Positions 15,885 through 24,407 of a DNA stretch of 64,000 bases are shown in pieces. The stretch spans positions 1-64,000 of the forward strand of contig JAFWFZ010000005.1 of NCBI GenBank assembly GCA_017515345.1, written 5' to 3'. Made by a program: the position numbers and the translations under genes. The DNA is from Oscillospiraceae bacterium (lineage in GTDB: Bacteria; Bacillota; Clostridia; Oscillospirales; Oscillospiraceae). Under the pieces are notes generated by a model that did no database searches, was not told where the DNA came from, and saw only the letters and a program-made list of their open reading frames with translations. The number at the start of each line of letters is the position of its first letter. Positions within the stretch are counted from its first letter, which is position 1.

Positions 15885-16847
15885 TCAGTGGATCGTCACG
15901 TGGGGGAGGCCGACCTCCTCCATGAGGGCTTTGAGCCGCTGCATCTGCTTATCGCTGGGGGGCGTCGCCTCCGCGATGGGCTTGTCGCTGATGCGCAGAT
16001 ACTTGGTCACGCCCAGGTTGTGGTACGGCAGGAGCTGCACCACCTCCACCGCGTCGCCCAGCTCCAGGCAGAACTCCGCCGTTTTGCGGATGTTGTCCTC
16101 ATCGTTGTTGAACTGGGGGATCACGGGGATGCGGATCTGCATCTTCGCGCCGGCCGCCGCCAGCTTTTTCGCGTTCTCCAGGATCAGCTCGTTGGGCACG
16201 CCCACCACGGCCTTGTGGGTGGCGCTGTCCATGTGCTTCAGGTCATAGAGGAACAGGTCGGTGTAGGGCAGCACCCGCTCCACGACTTCCCACTTGGCAT
16301 AGCCGGTGGTGTCCACCGCGGTGTGGATCCCCTCCGCCTTCATGCGCTTCAGGACCTCCACCACGAAGTCCGGCTGGTACAGGCACTCGCCGCCGGAGAT
16401 GGTGATCCCGCCGCCGGAGTTCTTGTAAAACCGCCTGTCCTGCAGGAGCCTTGCGCACAGCTCGTCCACCGTGTAGTCCTTCCCGCTGATAAACAGGGCG
16501 TTGGGGTAGCAGACCTCGGCGCAGTCCCCGCAGTTGTCGCACAGGTCGCGCTTCACGTGGATCATCTGCAGCGGCTCCTGGGTCTTGGCGTCCAGCCGCG
16601 TCTCGCCCAGCTCGATGGCGTTCTTCGTGCAGGCCTTCATGCACCGGGACTCGCACAGCTCCGTCCCCTGGCAGCGCATGGAGATCCAGCTCAGCTGGGG
16701 ATAGAACGCCTGGGATTCCGGGCTGTGGCACCAGGGGCAGCGCAGGGGGCAGCCCTTCAGGAACGCCGTGGTCCTTACGCCGGGCCCGTCCTGCACGGAG
16801 AAGCCCTGAATGTCGTAGAGCTTGCCGGTCAAAGTTTTTTCTTCCAT
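15885..16847 (-). CDS. Glycyl radical enzyme activating protein (radical SAM)
   Basis: A 320-aa radical SAM enzyme with the core motif Cys-x3-Cys-x2-Cys in FLKGCPLRCPWCHSPES. Two ferredoxin-type cluster motifs follow (CESRCMKACTKNAIEL and CDNCGDCAEVCYPNALF), the architecture of activases for PflD/CutC-type enzymes rather than for simple pyruvate formate-lyase. GGGITISGGECLYQ is the conserved glycine/SAM-binding segment. It would install the glycyl radical on the enzyme encoded just upstream. The ATG at 16847 follows AAAGGA nine bases away; an ATG six codons earlier lacks a site. Confidence 0.93.
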   Translation of the reverse strand: MEEKTLTGKLYDIQGFSVQDGPGVRTTAFLKGCPLRCPWCHSPESQAFYPQLSWISMRCQGTELCESRCMKACTKNAIELGETRLDAKTQEPLQMIHVKRDLCDNCGDCAEVCYPNALFISGKDYTVDELCARLLQDRRFYKNSGGGITISGGECLYQPDFVVEVLKRMKAEGIHTAVDTTGYAKWEVVERVLPYTDLFLYDLKHMDSATHKAVVGVPNELILENAKKLAAAGAKMQIRIPVIPQFNNDEDNIRKTAEFCLELGDAVEVVQLLPYHNLGVTKYLRISDKPIAEATPPSDKQMQRLKALMEEVGLPHVTIH

Positions 16848-16897
16848 TTCTGACCATCCTTTCATTCGCCCGGGCGCGCCCGGACGGATGTGATGAA

Positions 16898-16929
16898 CGC
16901 GGCCGGCGCGGACTTGCGCGCCGGCCGCG
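16898..16929 (-). other. Intercistronic stem-loop between GRE and activase
   Basis: CGCGGCCGGCGCG and CGCGCCGGCCGCG form a perfect 13-bp stem with a 6-base loop. The T-run is on the plus-strand side, so it terminates poorly on the minus strand. It more likely stabilises the glycyl-radical-enzyme mRNA or lowers activase expression. Confidence 0.55.
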
Positions 16930-16945
16930 TTTTTGATCGTTCAGA

Positions 16946-19369
16946 TCAGAGGCTCATCTCGGTGCGGCGGATCAGGTCGTCCTGGCAGTCCTTGAATACC
17001 TCCACAAAGTACGCGGAGAAGCCCGCCACGCGCACCACCAGATCCTTGTAGTTCTCGGGGTGCTTCTGGGCGTCGCGCAGGGTGTCGCTGGAGACGATGT
17101 TGAGCTGCAGCTCCATGCCGCCCTCGTCGAAGTAGGTCTGCATGACGCTGCGGAGCTTCATCATGCCGCCCTCGCCCTGGAGCGCGGTGGGATGGAACTT
17201 CATGTTGCACAGGGTGCCGTTGCCGTACTCGCTCTGGTCGAAGTTCAGCACGGAGTTGATGAAGGATACGGGGCCGTTCTTGTCCATGCCCTGCACATTG
17301 GAGATGCCGTCGGAAAGGGGCTCGCCGCACTTGCGCCCGTCGGGGGTGGCCCAGGTGAACCAGCCGAAGATGACGTTCGCCGTCACGGGATAGCAGCCGG
17401 CGCTGAAGCGGCCGCGGGGGCCGGTTGCCCGGTTGATGCCGTTGGCGTAGGTGGAGGCGGTGAAGTCCACGTACTTGTCCGCCTCGGGATCGGCGTTGCC
17501 GTAGCGCGGGATCTTGCCGTTGATGATCTGCCGCAGCTCCTCATAGCCTTCCCAGTTGGCCATGAGCGCGTCGTACAGCTCCCGGGTGGTGGCGATCTTC
17601 CGCTTGAAACAGACCTGGTCGATGATGTTCAGGCTGTCCGCCACGTTGCCCAGGCCGATGCAGGAGTTGCCGGTGGAATTGTACTTGGCGCCGCCGCACT
17701 GGCAGTCCTTGCCGTTCTCCATGCACCCCTCCAGGGTGGCGGAGACCATGGGCAGCGGGTTGTGGAAGGAGGACATGGACTCCCAGGCGTTGATGTTGGT
17801 GCACTGCCACTTGGTGAAGAAGTCCACCTGGGTCTTGTACGCCTCCAGCACCTGATCCATGCTGGTCATCTCATAGAGGTAGCCGGTGGCGGGGCCGGTG
17901 CGCTTGGGCTCCGGCGCGCCGGGGAAGCGCATGGGATTCGTGCCGTTGTTGATGGCGAGGAGCAGGGCGTTGGCGATGTTCAGATAGCTCTCGGTGCCGG
18001 TGCCGCCGGGCTGGGCCCACTCATAGCCGCCCACGGAGGGCTCCACGCAGCCGTTGAGGCAGTAGTTGCGGGCGTCCTCCAGGGGGATGCCGCGCTTCAT
18101 CAGCGCCTCGATGATGACCTTGTCGCTCTCGAAGGTGGGCACGCCGCCGGCGCGCTTCGTGGTCTCGATGGCGGCCTCCCACAGCTCGTCGGGGGTGCCG
18201 TCGTGGATGCGCAGGGCCTGCGGGGGATCGTGGAGCACGAGCCGGCCGGAGGACTGGAGCATCATGTAGGTCACGGGGTTCGTGGCGTCGTTGCCGTCCT
18301 TATCCACGCCGCCCAGGGTCATGAGCTGGCCGGAGGTGTAGCCCGGGCCGGACTTGGTGGCGCCCTCGGACCAGATCTTGTTGCACTCGGCCACCTTCAG
18401 GTAGAACAGGTCCAGGATCTCCTGGGCGTACTCCGGGGTGATGGTGCCGTTTGCGATATCCTGCTCATAGTAGCGGCCCAGGTACTGGTCCACACGGCCG
18501 TAGCTGATACCGTGCTGCTGCCCGTCCATGCACATGGAGAGCTGATAGAGGTAGATGCACTGCACCGCGTCGTGGAAGTTGCGGCAGGGGTTCTTCATGA
18601 TCCAGTTGAGGCAGTCCGCCATCTCCAGGAGCTCCTTCTTCCGGGCGGGATCCTGGCACAGCTCCGCCTGGCGCTCGCACTCTTTCGCGTAGCGCTCGGA
18701 CCAGTGGATGATGCCCTCGCTGACGATGGAGATGGCGCGGTAGAAGTTGTACTTATAGATGTCGTCGCCGAAGATGCCGTCCTCCTCCATCTGGGCCATC
18801 TTGTCCTCGGCCTCCTTCTGGATGGCGCCGAAGCCCTTCTGGGTGGCGGTCCAGAAATTGGCGACGAAGTGGCCCACGGGGGACTGGCAGTTGTCCTTCT
18901 TTCCGAAGAACAGCACGCCGTTGCCGATCATGTTGTCCCGGTGGTAGCGGGGCATGTACTCGTCCACGATGGCGCTCATGGAGTGCTTGTCCCAGTAGTC
19001 GCCGGTCTCCAGCAGGTACTTCTCATCCTCGGGGTCGATGTCGTAGGGGTCCTGCTGGCGCAGGGGGATGGTGCCGGCGCGCAGCTCCTTCATGAACCAG
19101 TTGAAGCTGGTCTCGGGATACAGGGCGCAGCAGCGGTAGCTGGCGCCCTGCCAGCCCACGATGACCTCGTCCTCGTTCACGAGGACGGGCATGTTCTCAA
19201 ACAGGTTGCGCAGGTTCTTCGCCCGCTTGAGGATGCCGGTGAGCTGGGGGTTGTTCATGTAGAACTCCGTTACCAGGCGGTAACGGTTGATGTCCACCTT
19301 CGGCCTCGTGTTGCGGTACTTCTCACGGATCCGCGCGACGCGGTCGGTGACGGGCTTCCACTCATGCAT
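16946..19369 (-). CDS. Glycyl radical enzyme, dehydratase/lyase type, substrate unknown
   Basis: An 807-aa glycyl radical enzyme. The catalytic thiyl residue is Cys441 in NYCLNGCVEPSVGG, with Glu443 two residues on. This Cys-x-Glu pairing occurs in diol dehydratases, choline TMA-lyase and related enzymes, and not in pyruvate formate-lyase. The glycyl loop near the C-terminus is VVRVAGFSAYF, with the radical glycine at about residue 783. The active-site text around Cys441 (VGGYEWAQPGGTGTESYLN) does not match the subfamilies I know well, so the substrate is open. The ATG at 19369 follows AAAGGAG ten bases upstream. It forms a two-gene operon with its activase. Confidence 0.93.
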   Translation of the reverse strand: MHEWKPVTDRVARIREKYRNTRPKVDINRYRLVTEFYMNNPQLTGILKRAKNLRNLFENMPVLVNEDEVIVGWQGASYRCCALYPETSFNWFMKELRAGTIPLRQQDPYDIDPEDEKYLLETGDYWDKHSMSAIVDEYMPRYHRDNMIGNGVLFFGKKDNCQSPVGHFVANFWTATQKGFGAIQKEAEDKMAQMEEDGIFGDDIYKYNFYRAISIVSEGIIHWSERYAKECERQAELCQDPARKKELLEMADCLNWIMKNPCRNFHDAVQCIYLYQLSMCMDGQQHGISYGRVDQYLGRYYEQDIANGTITPEYAQEILDLFYLKVAECNKIWSEGATKSGPGYTSGQLMTLGGVDKDGNDATNPVTYMMLQSSGRLVLHDPPQALRIHDGTPDELWEAAIETTKRAGGVPTFESDKVIIEALMKRGIPLEDARNYCLNGCVEPSVGGYEWAQPGGTGTESYLNIANALLLAINNGTNPMRFPGAPEPKRTGPATGYLYEMTSMDQVLEAYKTQVDFFTKWQCTNINAWESMSSFHNPLPMVSATLEGCMENGKDCQCGGAKYNSTGNSCIGLGNVADSLNIIDQVCFKRKIATTRELYDALMANWEGYEELRQIINGKIPRYGNADPEADKYVDFTASTYANGINRATGPRGRFSAGCYPVTANVIFGWFTWATPDGRKCGEPLSDGISNVQGMDKNGPVSFINSVLNFDQSEYGNGTLCNMKFHPTALQGEGGMMKLRSVMQTYFDEGGMELQLNIVSSDTLRDAQKHPENYKDLVVRVAGFSAYFVEVFKDCQDDLIRRTEMSL

Positions 19370-19428
19370 ATTCAGAATACTCCTTTCACTTTTCTGCCGA
19401 TCGATCCGGCACAAACTTTCCTGTTATT

Positions 19429-19458
19429 ATCATAACACGCTTTGGTGGGCAAAGTCAA
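19429..19458 (-). promoter_or_regulatory. Promoter of the glycyl radical enzyme operon
   Basis: On the minus strand TTGACT, 18 bases, TATGAT, located about 60 bases before the start codon. Confidence 0.75.
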
Positions 19459-19480
19459 CAAATAAACCGGGGAGGAATCG

Positions 19481-20764
19481 TCATTTTGCCCCCAGCCGGG
19501 CTTTCACCTCGGAAAGAGGCAGCCCCGTCTCCCGGGCGATGCGCGCCAGGTCATCGTACTCGTACTTTTCCCGGACGACGCCGTACCCGCGGGAGAGCTT
19601 CTTCCGGACCGGACCGAATTCCGTGTCCTCCGATACCGTCTCCCGCTCCAGCACGTACCGGCGCATGACGCTCTCCCGGACGCCGATGGTGCTGGTGAGC
19701 CGGAAGATCTGCCGCACCAGCGCCTCCCGGCCGCTCTCCCGGCAGAGGACGCGGAGCACCGCTCCGGGCCGGGACTTCTTCATGGCCGCGGGGACGCAGT
19801 ACGCCTCCAGCGCGCCGGCGGCGAGGAGCTCCTCTATGGCGAAGCCCAGCTCCTCCGCCGTCATGTCGTCCACGTTGCAGGACAGGGAGACGACCGTATC
19901 CCGCTCCCCCTCCGTTTCGCCCAGCATGGCGCGGACGCAGTTTGCGGCCTCAAAATCCTTTTTGCCCATGCCGTAGCCCACGGTTTCCACGCGCATGACG
20001 GGCATCTCCCCGAAGCGGGTGACGAACCGCCGCAGCAGGGCGGCCCCGGTGGGCGTGCAGAGCTCCCCCCGGATGTTCCCGCCGTAGATGGGCACATCCC
20101 GGAGGATATACGCCGTGGCGGGGGCGGGCACGGGCAGGATCCCGTGGGCGCAACGGACCGTGCCGCTCCCCACGTGCACCGGGGAGGCGATCACCTCGTC
20201 CGGCTTCAGCTCGTTCATCAGCAGGCATACGGCGGTCACGTCCGCCAGGGCGTCCAGGGTGCCCACCTCGTGGAAGTGGATATCCGTCACCGGCACGCCG
20301 TGGACATGGCTCTCCGCCTCCGCGATGAGCCGGTAGACGGCGAGGATATCCTCCCGCACCTTCTCCGGCAGCGGCATGTGGTCCCGCACCATATGTTCGA
20401 TGTCATGGAGGCTGCTGTGGCTGTGGCTGTGCGCGTGCTCATGGCTGTGCTCGTGCGCATGTTCATGCTCGTGAGTGTGCTCATGGCTGTGCTCGTGCGT
20501 GTGCTCATGCCCGTGCTCATGGTCGTGCCCGTGCTCGTGGTCGTGCCCGTGCTCATGCTCCTCCTCCCCGTGCACCGTCACGGTGACGTGGGTGCCGCGG
20601 ATGCCGCACTTTTCCGACGGCTCCGCGGCGTACTTCACCCCGGGGATGCCCAGGGCGTTGAGCCTTTCCACAAAAGCGGCGGGCTCCGGCAGCAGCTCCA
20701 GCAGGGCGGCCGTCAGCATATCGCCCGCCGCGCCCATACCGCAGTCGAGATAGAGTGTCTTCAT
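19481..20764 (-). CDS. larC: Nickel-pincer cofactor nickel insertase LarC, His-rich
   Basis: A 427-aa LarC. It begins MKTLYLDCGMGAAGDMLTAA and has DIHFHEVGTLDALADVTAV and the C-terminal nickel-insertion domain (LSCNVDDMTAEELGFAIEEL). LarC inserts nickel into the pyridinium-dithiocarboxylate mononucleotide to finish the NPN cofactor. Residues 65-120 form an extreme His/Glu/Asp tract with about 25 histidines, suited to nickel storage or buffering. Unlike the classical larC1/larC2 arrangement, the two halves are one uninterrupted frame. Its start overlaps the larB stop by 4 bases. Confidence 0.95.
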   Translation of the reverse strand: MKTLYLDCGMGAAGDMLTAALLELLPEPAAFVERLNALGIPGVKYAAEPSEKCGIRGTHVTVTVHGEEEHEHGHDHEHGHDHEHGHEHTHEHSHEHTHEHEHAHEHSHEHAHSHSHSSLHDIEHMVRDHMPLPEKVREDILAVYRLIAEAESHVHGVPVTDIHFHEVGTLDALADVTAVCLLMNELKPDEVIASPVHVGSGTVRCAHGILPVPAPATAYILRDVPIYGGNIRGELCTPTGAALLRRFVTRFGEMPVMRVETVGYGMGKKDFEAANCVRAMLGETEGERDTVVSLSCNVDDMTAEELGFAIEELLAAGALEAYCVPAAMKKSRPGAVLRVLCRESGREALVRQIFRLTSTIGVRESVMRRYVLERETVSEDTEFGPVRKKLSRGYGVVREKYEYDDLARIARETGLPLSEVKARLGAK

Positions 20765-21513
20765 TTTTTCGCCTCCATGTGGTTGATCATATTCGCCAGA
20801 TAGCCCGCGCCGAAGCCGTTGTCGATGTTCACCACCGACACGCCGCTGGCGCAGGAATTCAGCATGGACAGCAGCGCCGAAACGCCGCCGAAGGACGCGC
20901 CGTAGCCCACGCTGGTGGGCACGGCGATCACGGGGCAGTCGGCCAGGCCGCCGATCACGCTGGCAAGGGCGCCCTCCATCCCGGCGATGGCGACGATCAC
21001 CGAGGCGCCCATGATCTCGTCCAGGTGGCTCAGCAGCCGGTGGACGCCGGCCACGCCCACGTCGTAGAGCCGGGCGACGCGGCTGCCGTGGATCTCGGCG
21101 GTCAGGGCCGCCTCCTCCGCCACGGGCACGTCAGAGGTGCCGCCGGTGGCCACCACCACGGTGCCCAGCCCGTCCGGCTCCGGGATCCTTCCCAGGATGC
21201 CGATCCGCGCCTCCGGCCGGTAGTCCAGGGGGTGCGCCGCGGAAACGGCGGCGGCCTTCTCCCGGTCGAGCCGGGTGATGAGCACGGTGCCGATCCCGCT
21301 GTCCGTCATGGAATCCAGGATGCCCAGGATCTGCTCCGGGGTCTTCCCGGCGCCGTAGATGACCTCCGGCGCGCCCTGCCTGACGCCCCGGTGGAGGTCC
21401 ACCTTGGCGTAGCCCAGATCCACGAAGGGCTCCTTCTTCAGCAGGAGGAGGGCGTCGTCCACGCTCAGCTCGCCGGCTTTCACCGCTTCCAGTGTCTTTC
21501 TTATCTGATTCAT
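20761..21513 (-). CDS. larB: Pyridinium-3,5-biscarboxylate mononucleotide synthase LarB
   Basis: A 250-aa protein of the AIR-carboxylase-like LarB family. It has DLGYAKVDLHRGVRQGAPEVIYGAGKT in the N-terminal region and PVIAVPTSVGYGASFGG in the C-terminal PurE-like domain. LarB carboxylates and hydrolyses nicotinic acid adenine dinucleotide to give the precursor of the nickel-pincer cofactor. It overlaps larE upstream and larC downstream by ATGA, so the three are translationally coupled in the order of use larE-larB-larC. Confidence 0.96.
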   Translation of the reverse strand: MNQIRKTLEAVKAGELSVDDALLLLKKEPFVDLGYAKVDLHRGVRQGAPEVIYGAGKTPEQILGILDSMTDSGIGTVLITRLDREKAAAVSAAHPLDYRPEARIGILGRIPEPDGLGTVVVATGGTSDVPVAEEAALTAEIHGSRVARLYDVGVAGVHRLLSHLDEIMGASVIVAIAGMEGALASVIGGLADCPVIAVPTSVGYGASFGGVSALLSMLNSCASGVSVVNIDNGFGAGYLANMINHMEAKK

Positions 21514-22301
21514 GATTCTCTCACCGCCAGATCCAGCACCGTATGTGCGTAGTATTTTGAAAGCCCGTTAAGGATCGCCTCCCGGTGCTCCAGCACCAGG
21601 GGAAGCTGCTCCTTCCGTACCTGGATGACCGCCGCGCCGTTTCGCAGCCGCACCCGCAGGTCCCGGAAGCCCAGGGACATGAGGTACCCCTCCGCCGCCT
21701 CCGTGGCAGCGAGCTTTTCCGCCGTGATCGTGTCCCCCGTTTCGATCCGGGTGGCGAGGCAGGCGTAAGCGGGCTTGTCCCAGGTGAAGAGCCCCGCCTC
21801 TTTGGACAGCCGGCGGATCTCCGGCTTGGTCAGGCCGCATTCCCGCAGGGGCGAGCGGACGGAGAGCTCCCGCAGCGCCCGCATGCCGGGCCGGTCGTTC
21901 TCCTCGTCGGAGGCGTTGGTGCCGTCCAGCAGGAGGGAGAAGCCGTCCTCCCCCGCCGCGGCGGCGATGGCGCCGAAGACCCGCTTTTTGCAGTGGTAGC
22001 AGCGGTCCGGGGGATTGGCCGTCACCTCGGGACAGGCGAGCACGTCCAGCTCCAGCACCCGCAGGGGGGCGTTCAGCTCCCCGGCCAGCCGGAGGGCGTC
22101 CACCCGCTCGAATTCCGGCTGGAAGGCGCTCTTCACATAATAGGCGCGCACGTCCTTTCCCCAGCGCATGGCCGCGTACAGCAGGTACGACGAGTCCACG
22201 CCCCCGGAAAAGGCGACGGCTGCCCTGGGATTCTCCCGAAAAAACTCCTTCAGTTCCATGCTCCGCCTCCTGAGTTCACGCTTTTTCTCCGCCTCCGTCA
22301 T
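21510..22301 (-). CDS. larE: ATP-dependent sulfur-transferase LarE
   Basis: A 263-aa PP-loop protein (SGGVDSS at residues 32-38). LarE converts the two carboxylates of the pincer precursor to thiocarboxylates. Cys181 in PAYACLATRI aligns with the sacrificial sulfur-donor cysteine of lactobacillus LarE. Cys101 and Cys104 (RCYHCKK) add the extra pair seen in [4Fe-4S]-type LarE proteins that recycle sulfur. The start is ambiguous: ATG 22301 has GGGAG, and ATG 22259 has a stronger AGGAGG and would give 249 aa. It is the first gene of the lar operon. Confidence 0.92.
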   Translation of the reverse strand: MTEAEKKRELRRRSMELKEFFRENPRAAVAFSGGVDSSYLLYAAMRWGKDVRAYYVKSAFQPEFERVDALRLAGELNAPLRVLELDVLACPEVTANPPDRCYHCKKRVFGAIAAAAGEDGFSLLLDGTNASDEENDRPGMRALRELSVRSPLRECGLTKPEIRRLSKEAGLFTWDKPAYACLATRIETGDTITAEKLAATEAAEGYLMSLGFRDLRVRLRNGAAVIQVRKEQLPLVLEHREAILNGLSKYYAHTVLDLAVRES

Positions 22302-22337
22302 TCCGATCACTCTCCCGGGCAGTTTTCTACAATTAAC

Positions 22338-22366
22338 ATCATACCACATAAGTCGGCAATTCACAA
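22338..22366 (-). promoter_or_regulatory. Promoter of the larEBC operon
   Basis: On the minus strand TTGTGA, 17 bases, TATGAT, about 40 bases before larE. Together with the terminator upstream it shows that lar is transcribed separately from the ABC importer. Confidence 0.7.
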
Positions 22367-22410
22367 TACGCGCGCGCCCGAATGACGGCGCTCCCCTGCC
22401 GCGGCCGCTT

Positions 22411-22445
22411 ATAAAACGCGGGGAGGCTCCGACAGAGCTCCCCGC
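22411..22445 (-). terminator. Terminator of the ABC importer operon
   Basis: On the minus strand GCGGGGA/TCCCCGC plus an inner GAGC/GCTC stem is followed by GTTTTAT. Confidence 0.7.
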
Positions 22446-22453
22446 AAACGCTT

Positions 22454-23419
22454 TCAATCGTACAGATGGCAGGCGCAGAAATGCTCCGGCGCGATCTCCC
22501 GCAGCTCCGGCGCAGCCTCGAGGCACCTGGCCGTGCAGCTCGGGCACCGGACCGAGAAGCGGCAGCCGCGATCCGGCGCCGGGGCGCTCAGCGCCTCCAC
22601 GGGGATCACCGTCCGCTCCCTGGCCTTCGCCAGCTCCGGGTCCGGGATCGGCACCGCCGACAGGAGCGACCGGGTGTAGGGGTGCGCGGGATGCTGCGCC
22701 ACCTCGTCGGCGCCGCCCGTTTCCACGAAGCGGCCCAGGTACATGACCGCGATCCGGTGCGAGATATGCCGCACCACCGACACGTCGTGGCTGATGAAAA
22801 GGTAGCTCAGTCCCCGCCTGTCCCGGAGCTGCTCCAGCAAATTGATGATCTGCCCCTGGTAGCTCAGGTCGAGGGCGGACACCGCCTCGTCGCAGACGAC
22901 GAACTCCGGGTCCAGCGCCAGCGCCCGGGCGATGCCCACCCGCTGCTGCTGCCCGCCGGAAAGCTCCCGCGGGTACCGCCCGGCGATCTCCGCCGTCAGC
23001 CCCACCAGCTCGAGCAGATCGCGGACCATCCCGCGCCGCTCCGCCCTGTTCGCGCCGATCCGGTGGAGCTCCAGCCCCTCCGCGACGATGTCTCCCACCC
23101 TCGTGCGCGGGTCCAGCGAGCCCGCCGGGTTCTGGAAGATGATCTGCATTTTCCGGCGCATGGGCCGCATATCCCGGAGCTTTTTGATGTCCGCGCCCCG
23201 GAAAAGGATCCGGCCGCTGTCGGGCTCCGTCAGCCGGAGGACCGACCGGCCCAGCGTGGTCTTCCCGCAGCCGGACTCCCCCACCAGGCCCAGGGTCTCC
23301 CCCTCGCCCACGGCGAAGCTCACATCGTCCACGGCTCGCAGGAGCCGTCTCCTGCCGTCGGAAGCCACGGCGCTGAAGGTTTTTGACAGGTGCTCCACCT
23401 GAATGACGTTCTCAGCCAT
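22454..23419 (-). CDS. Oligopeptide/nickel-type ABC transporter ATP-binding protein (OppF/DppF-like)
   Basis: A 321-aa ATPase with Walker A GESGCGKTT, signature [15 protein letters not shown] and Walker B FVVCDEAVSALD. The C-terminal oligopeptide-transporter extension has four cysteines (CRFSVRCPSCTARC...C), which in this subfamily bind an Fe-S cluster. It pairs with the upstream OppD-like ATPase, overlapping it by 8 bases, and powers import through the two permeases further upstream. Peptide or metal-chelate substrates are both possible. Confidence 0.93.
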   Translation of the reverse strand: MAENVIQVEHLSKTFSAVASDGRRRLLRAVDDVSFAVGEGETLGLVGESGCGKTTLGRSVLRLTEPDSGRILFRGADIKKLRDMRPMRRKMQIIFQNPAGSLDPRTRVGDIVAEGLELHRIGANRAERRGMVRDLLELVGLTAEIAGRYPRELSGGQQQRVGIARALALDPEFVVCDEAVSALDLSYQGQIINLLEQLRDRRGLSYLFISHDVSVVRHISHRIAVMYLGRFVETGGADEVAQHPAHPYTRSLLSAVPIPDPELAKARERTVIPVEALSAPAPDRGCRFSVRCPSCTARCLEAAPELREIAPEHFCACHLYD

Positions 23420-24407
23420 TCTCCGCGCCCCCTTCCGTCAGCAGCCAGCAGGAGGCCGTGTGCTCATGCCCCACGGTCCGCACCGGGGGCTGTTCCCTGC
23501 GGCAGAGCCCGCCGCAGTGGACGCAGCGCGTGGAGAACACGCAGCCGGCCGGCAGGTTCGTGGCGTCCACCGGCTGCCCCTCGATGGTCTTCAGCGGCTC
23601 CCGCCGGCTGGAATCCACCCGGGGCACGGCCCGGAGCAGCGCCCTGGTGTAGGGGTGCGCCGGCTGATAGAAAATGTCGTTCACCGTGCCGCTCTCCATG
23701 ACGTGGCCGCCGTACATGACGGTGACCCGGTCGCAGATGTCGGCGACGATGCCGAAATTGTGGGTGATGAACAGGATGCTCATGCCGCTCTTCTCCTTTT
23801 CCTCCCGGAGAAGGCGGATGATCTGGTCCTGGATGGTCACGTCCAGCGCCGTGGTCGGCTCGTCCGCGATCAGCAGCTTCGGGCGCAGGAGCAGCGAGGC
23901 CGCGATCATCACCCGCTGGCGCATCCCGCCGGAGAGGGAGCTCTGATAGCTGCGGGCGGCGTTCTCCGCGTCCCGGATGCCCATGCTGCGCAGCATCTCC
24001 ACCCCCCGGGCCCAGGCCTCCTTCTTTTTGACCCGGGGCTCGTGGCTGCGGATCACCTCGCTCAGGATGTCGCCGATGCGGAAAACCGGGTCCAGGCTGC
24101 TCATGGGGTCCTGGAAGATCATGCCGATCTCGCTGCCGCGGAGGTTTTCCATCTCGCGCTCGGGCAGGCCAAGCAGCTCCCTCCCCTCAAAGCGGACGGA
24201 GCCGGATTCTATCCTGGCGGTCCTGGGCAGCAGCCCCATCAGCGCGTAGGCGCTGACGCTCTTCCCGGAGCCGGACTCGCCCACGATGCCCATGACCTCG
24301 CCGCGCCGGACCTCGTAGCTGACGCCGTTCACGGCGCGCACCGTGCCCGAGGGGGATCGGAAGCTGATCCGCAGGCCGGACACGCTGAGAAGCACATCGT
24401 TTTCCAT
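23412..24407 (-). CDS. Oligopeptide/nickel-type ABC transporter ATP-binding protein (OppD/DppD-like)
   Basis: A 331-aa ATPase with Walker [11 protein letters not shown], signature [15 protein letters not shown] and Walker [13 protein letters not shown]. The C-terminal domain has the cysteine cluster [17 protein letters not shown] typical of OppD/DppD. It overlaps the permease stop by ATGA. It probably forms a heterodimer with the OppF-like ATPase. Confidence 0.94.
   Translation of the reverse strand: MENDVLLSVSGLRISFRSPSGTVRAVNGVSYEVRRGEVMGIVGESGSGKSVSAYALMGLLPRTARIESGSVRFEGRELLGLPEREMENLRGSEIGMIFQDPMSSLDPVFRIGDILSEVIRSHEPRVKKKEAWARGVEMLRSMGIRDAENAARSYQSSLSGGMRQRVMIAASLLLRPKLLIADEPTTALDVTIQDQIIRLLREEKEKSGMSILFITHNFGIVADICDRVTVMYGGHVMESGTVNDIFYQPAHPYTRALLRAVPRVDSSRREPLKTIEGQPVDATNLPAGCVFSTRCVHCGGLCRREQPPVRTVGHEHTASCWLLTEGGAENG

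Noticed and set aside
17060..19435. 791-aa plus-strand open frame
   Set aside because: It is the complement of the glycyl radical enzyme gene. Its composition (Ala/Val/Gly/Leu/His-rich, no domain) is typical of a high-GC shadow frame.
20395..20575. Possible sequencing artefact or frameshift in larC
   Set aside because: The His-rich tract is in frame and the flanking LarC domains are continuous, so it is read as a genuine metal-binding insert.
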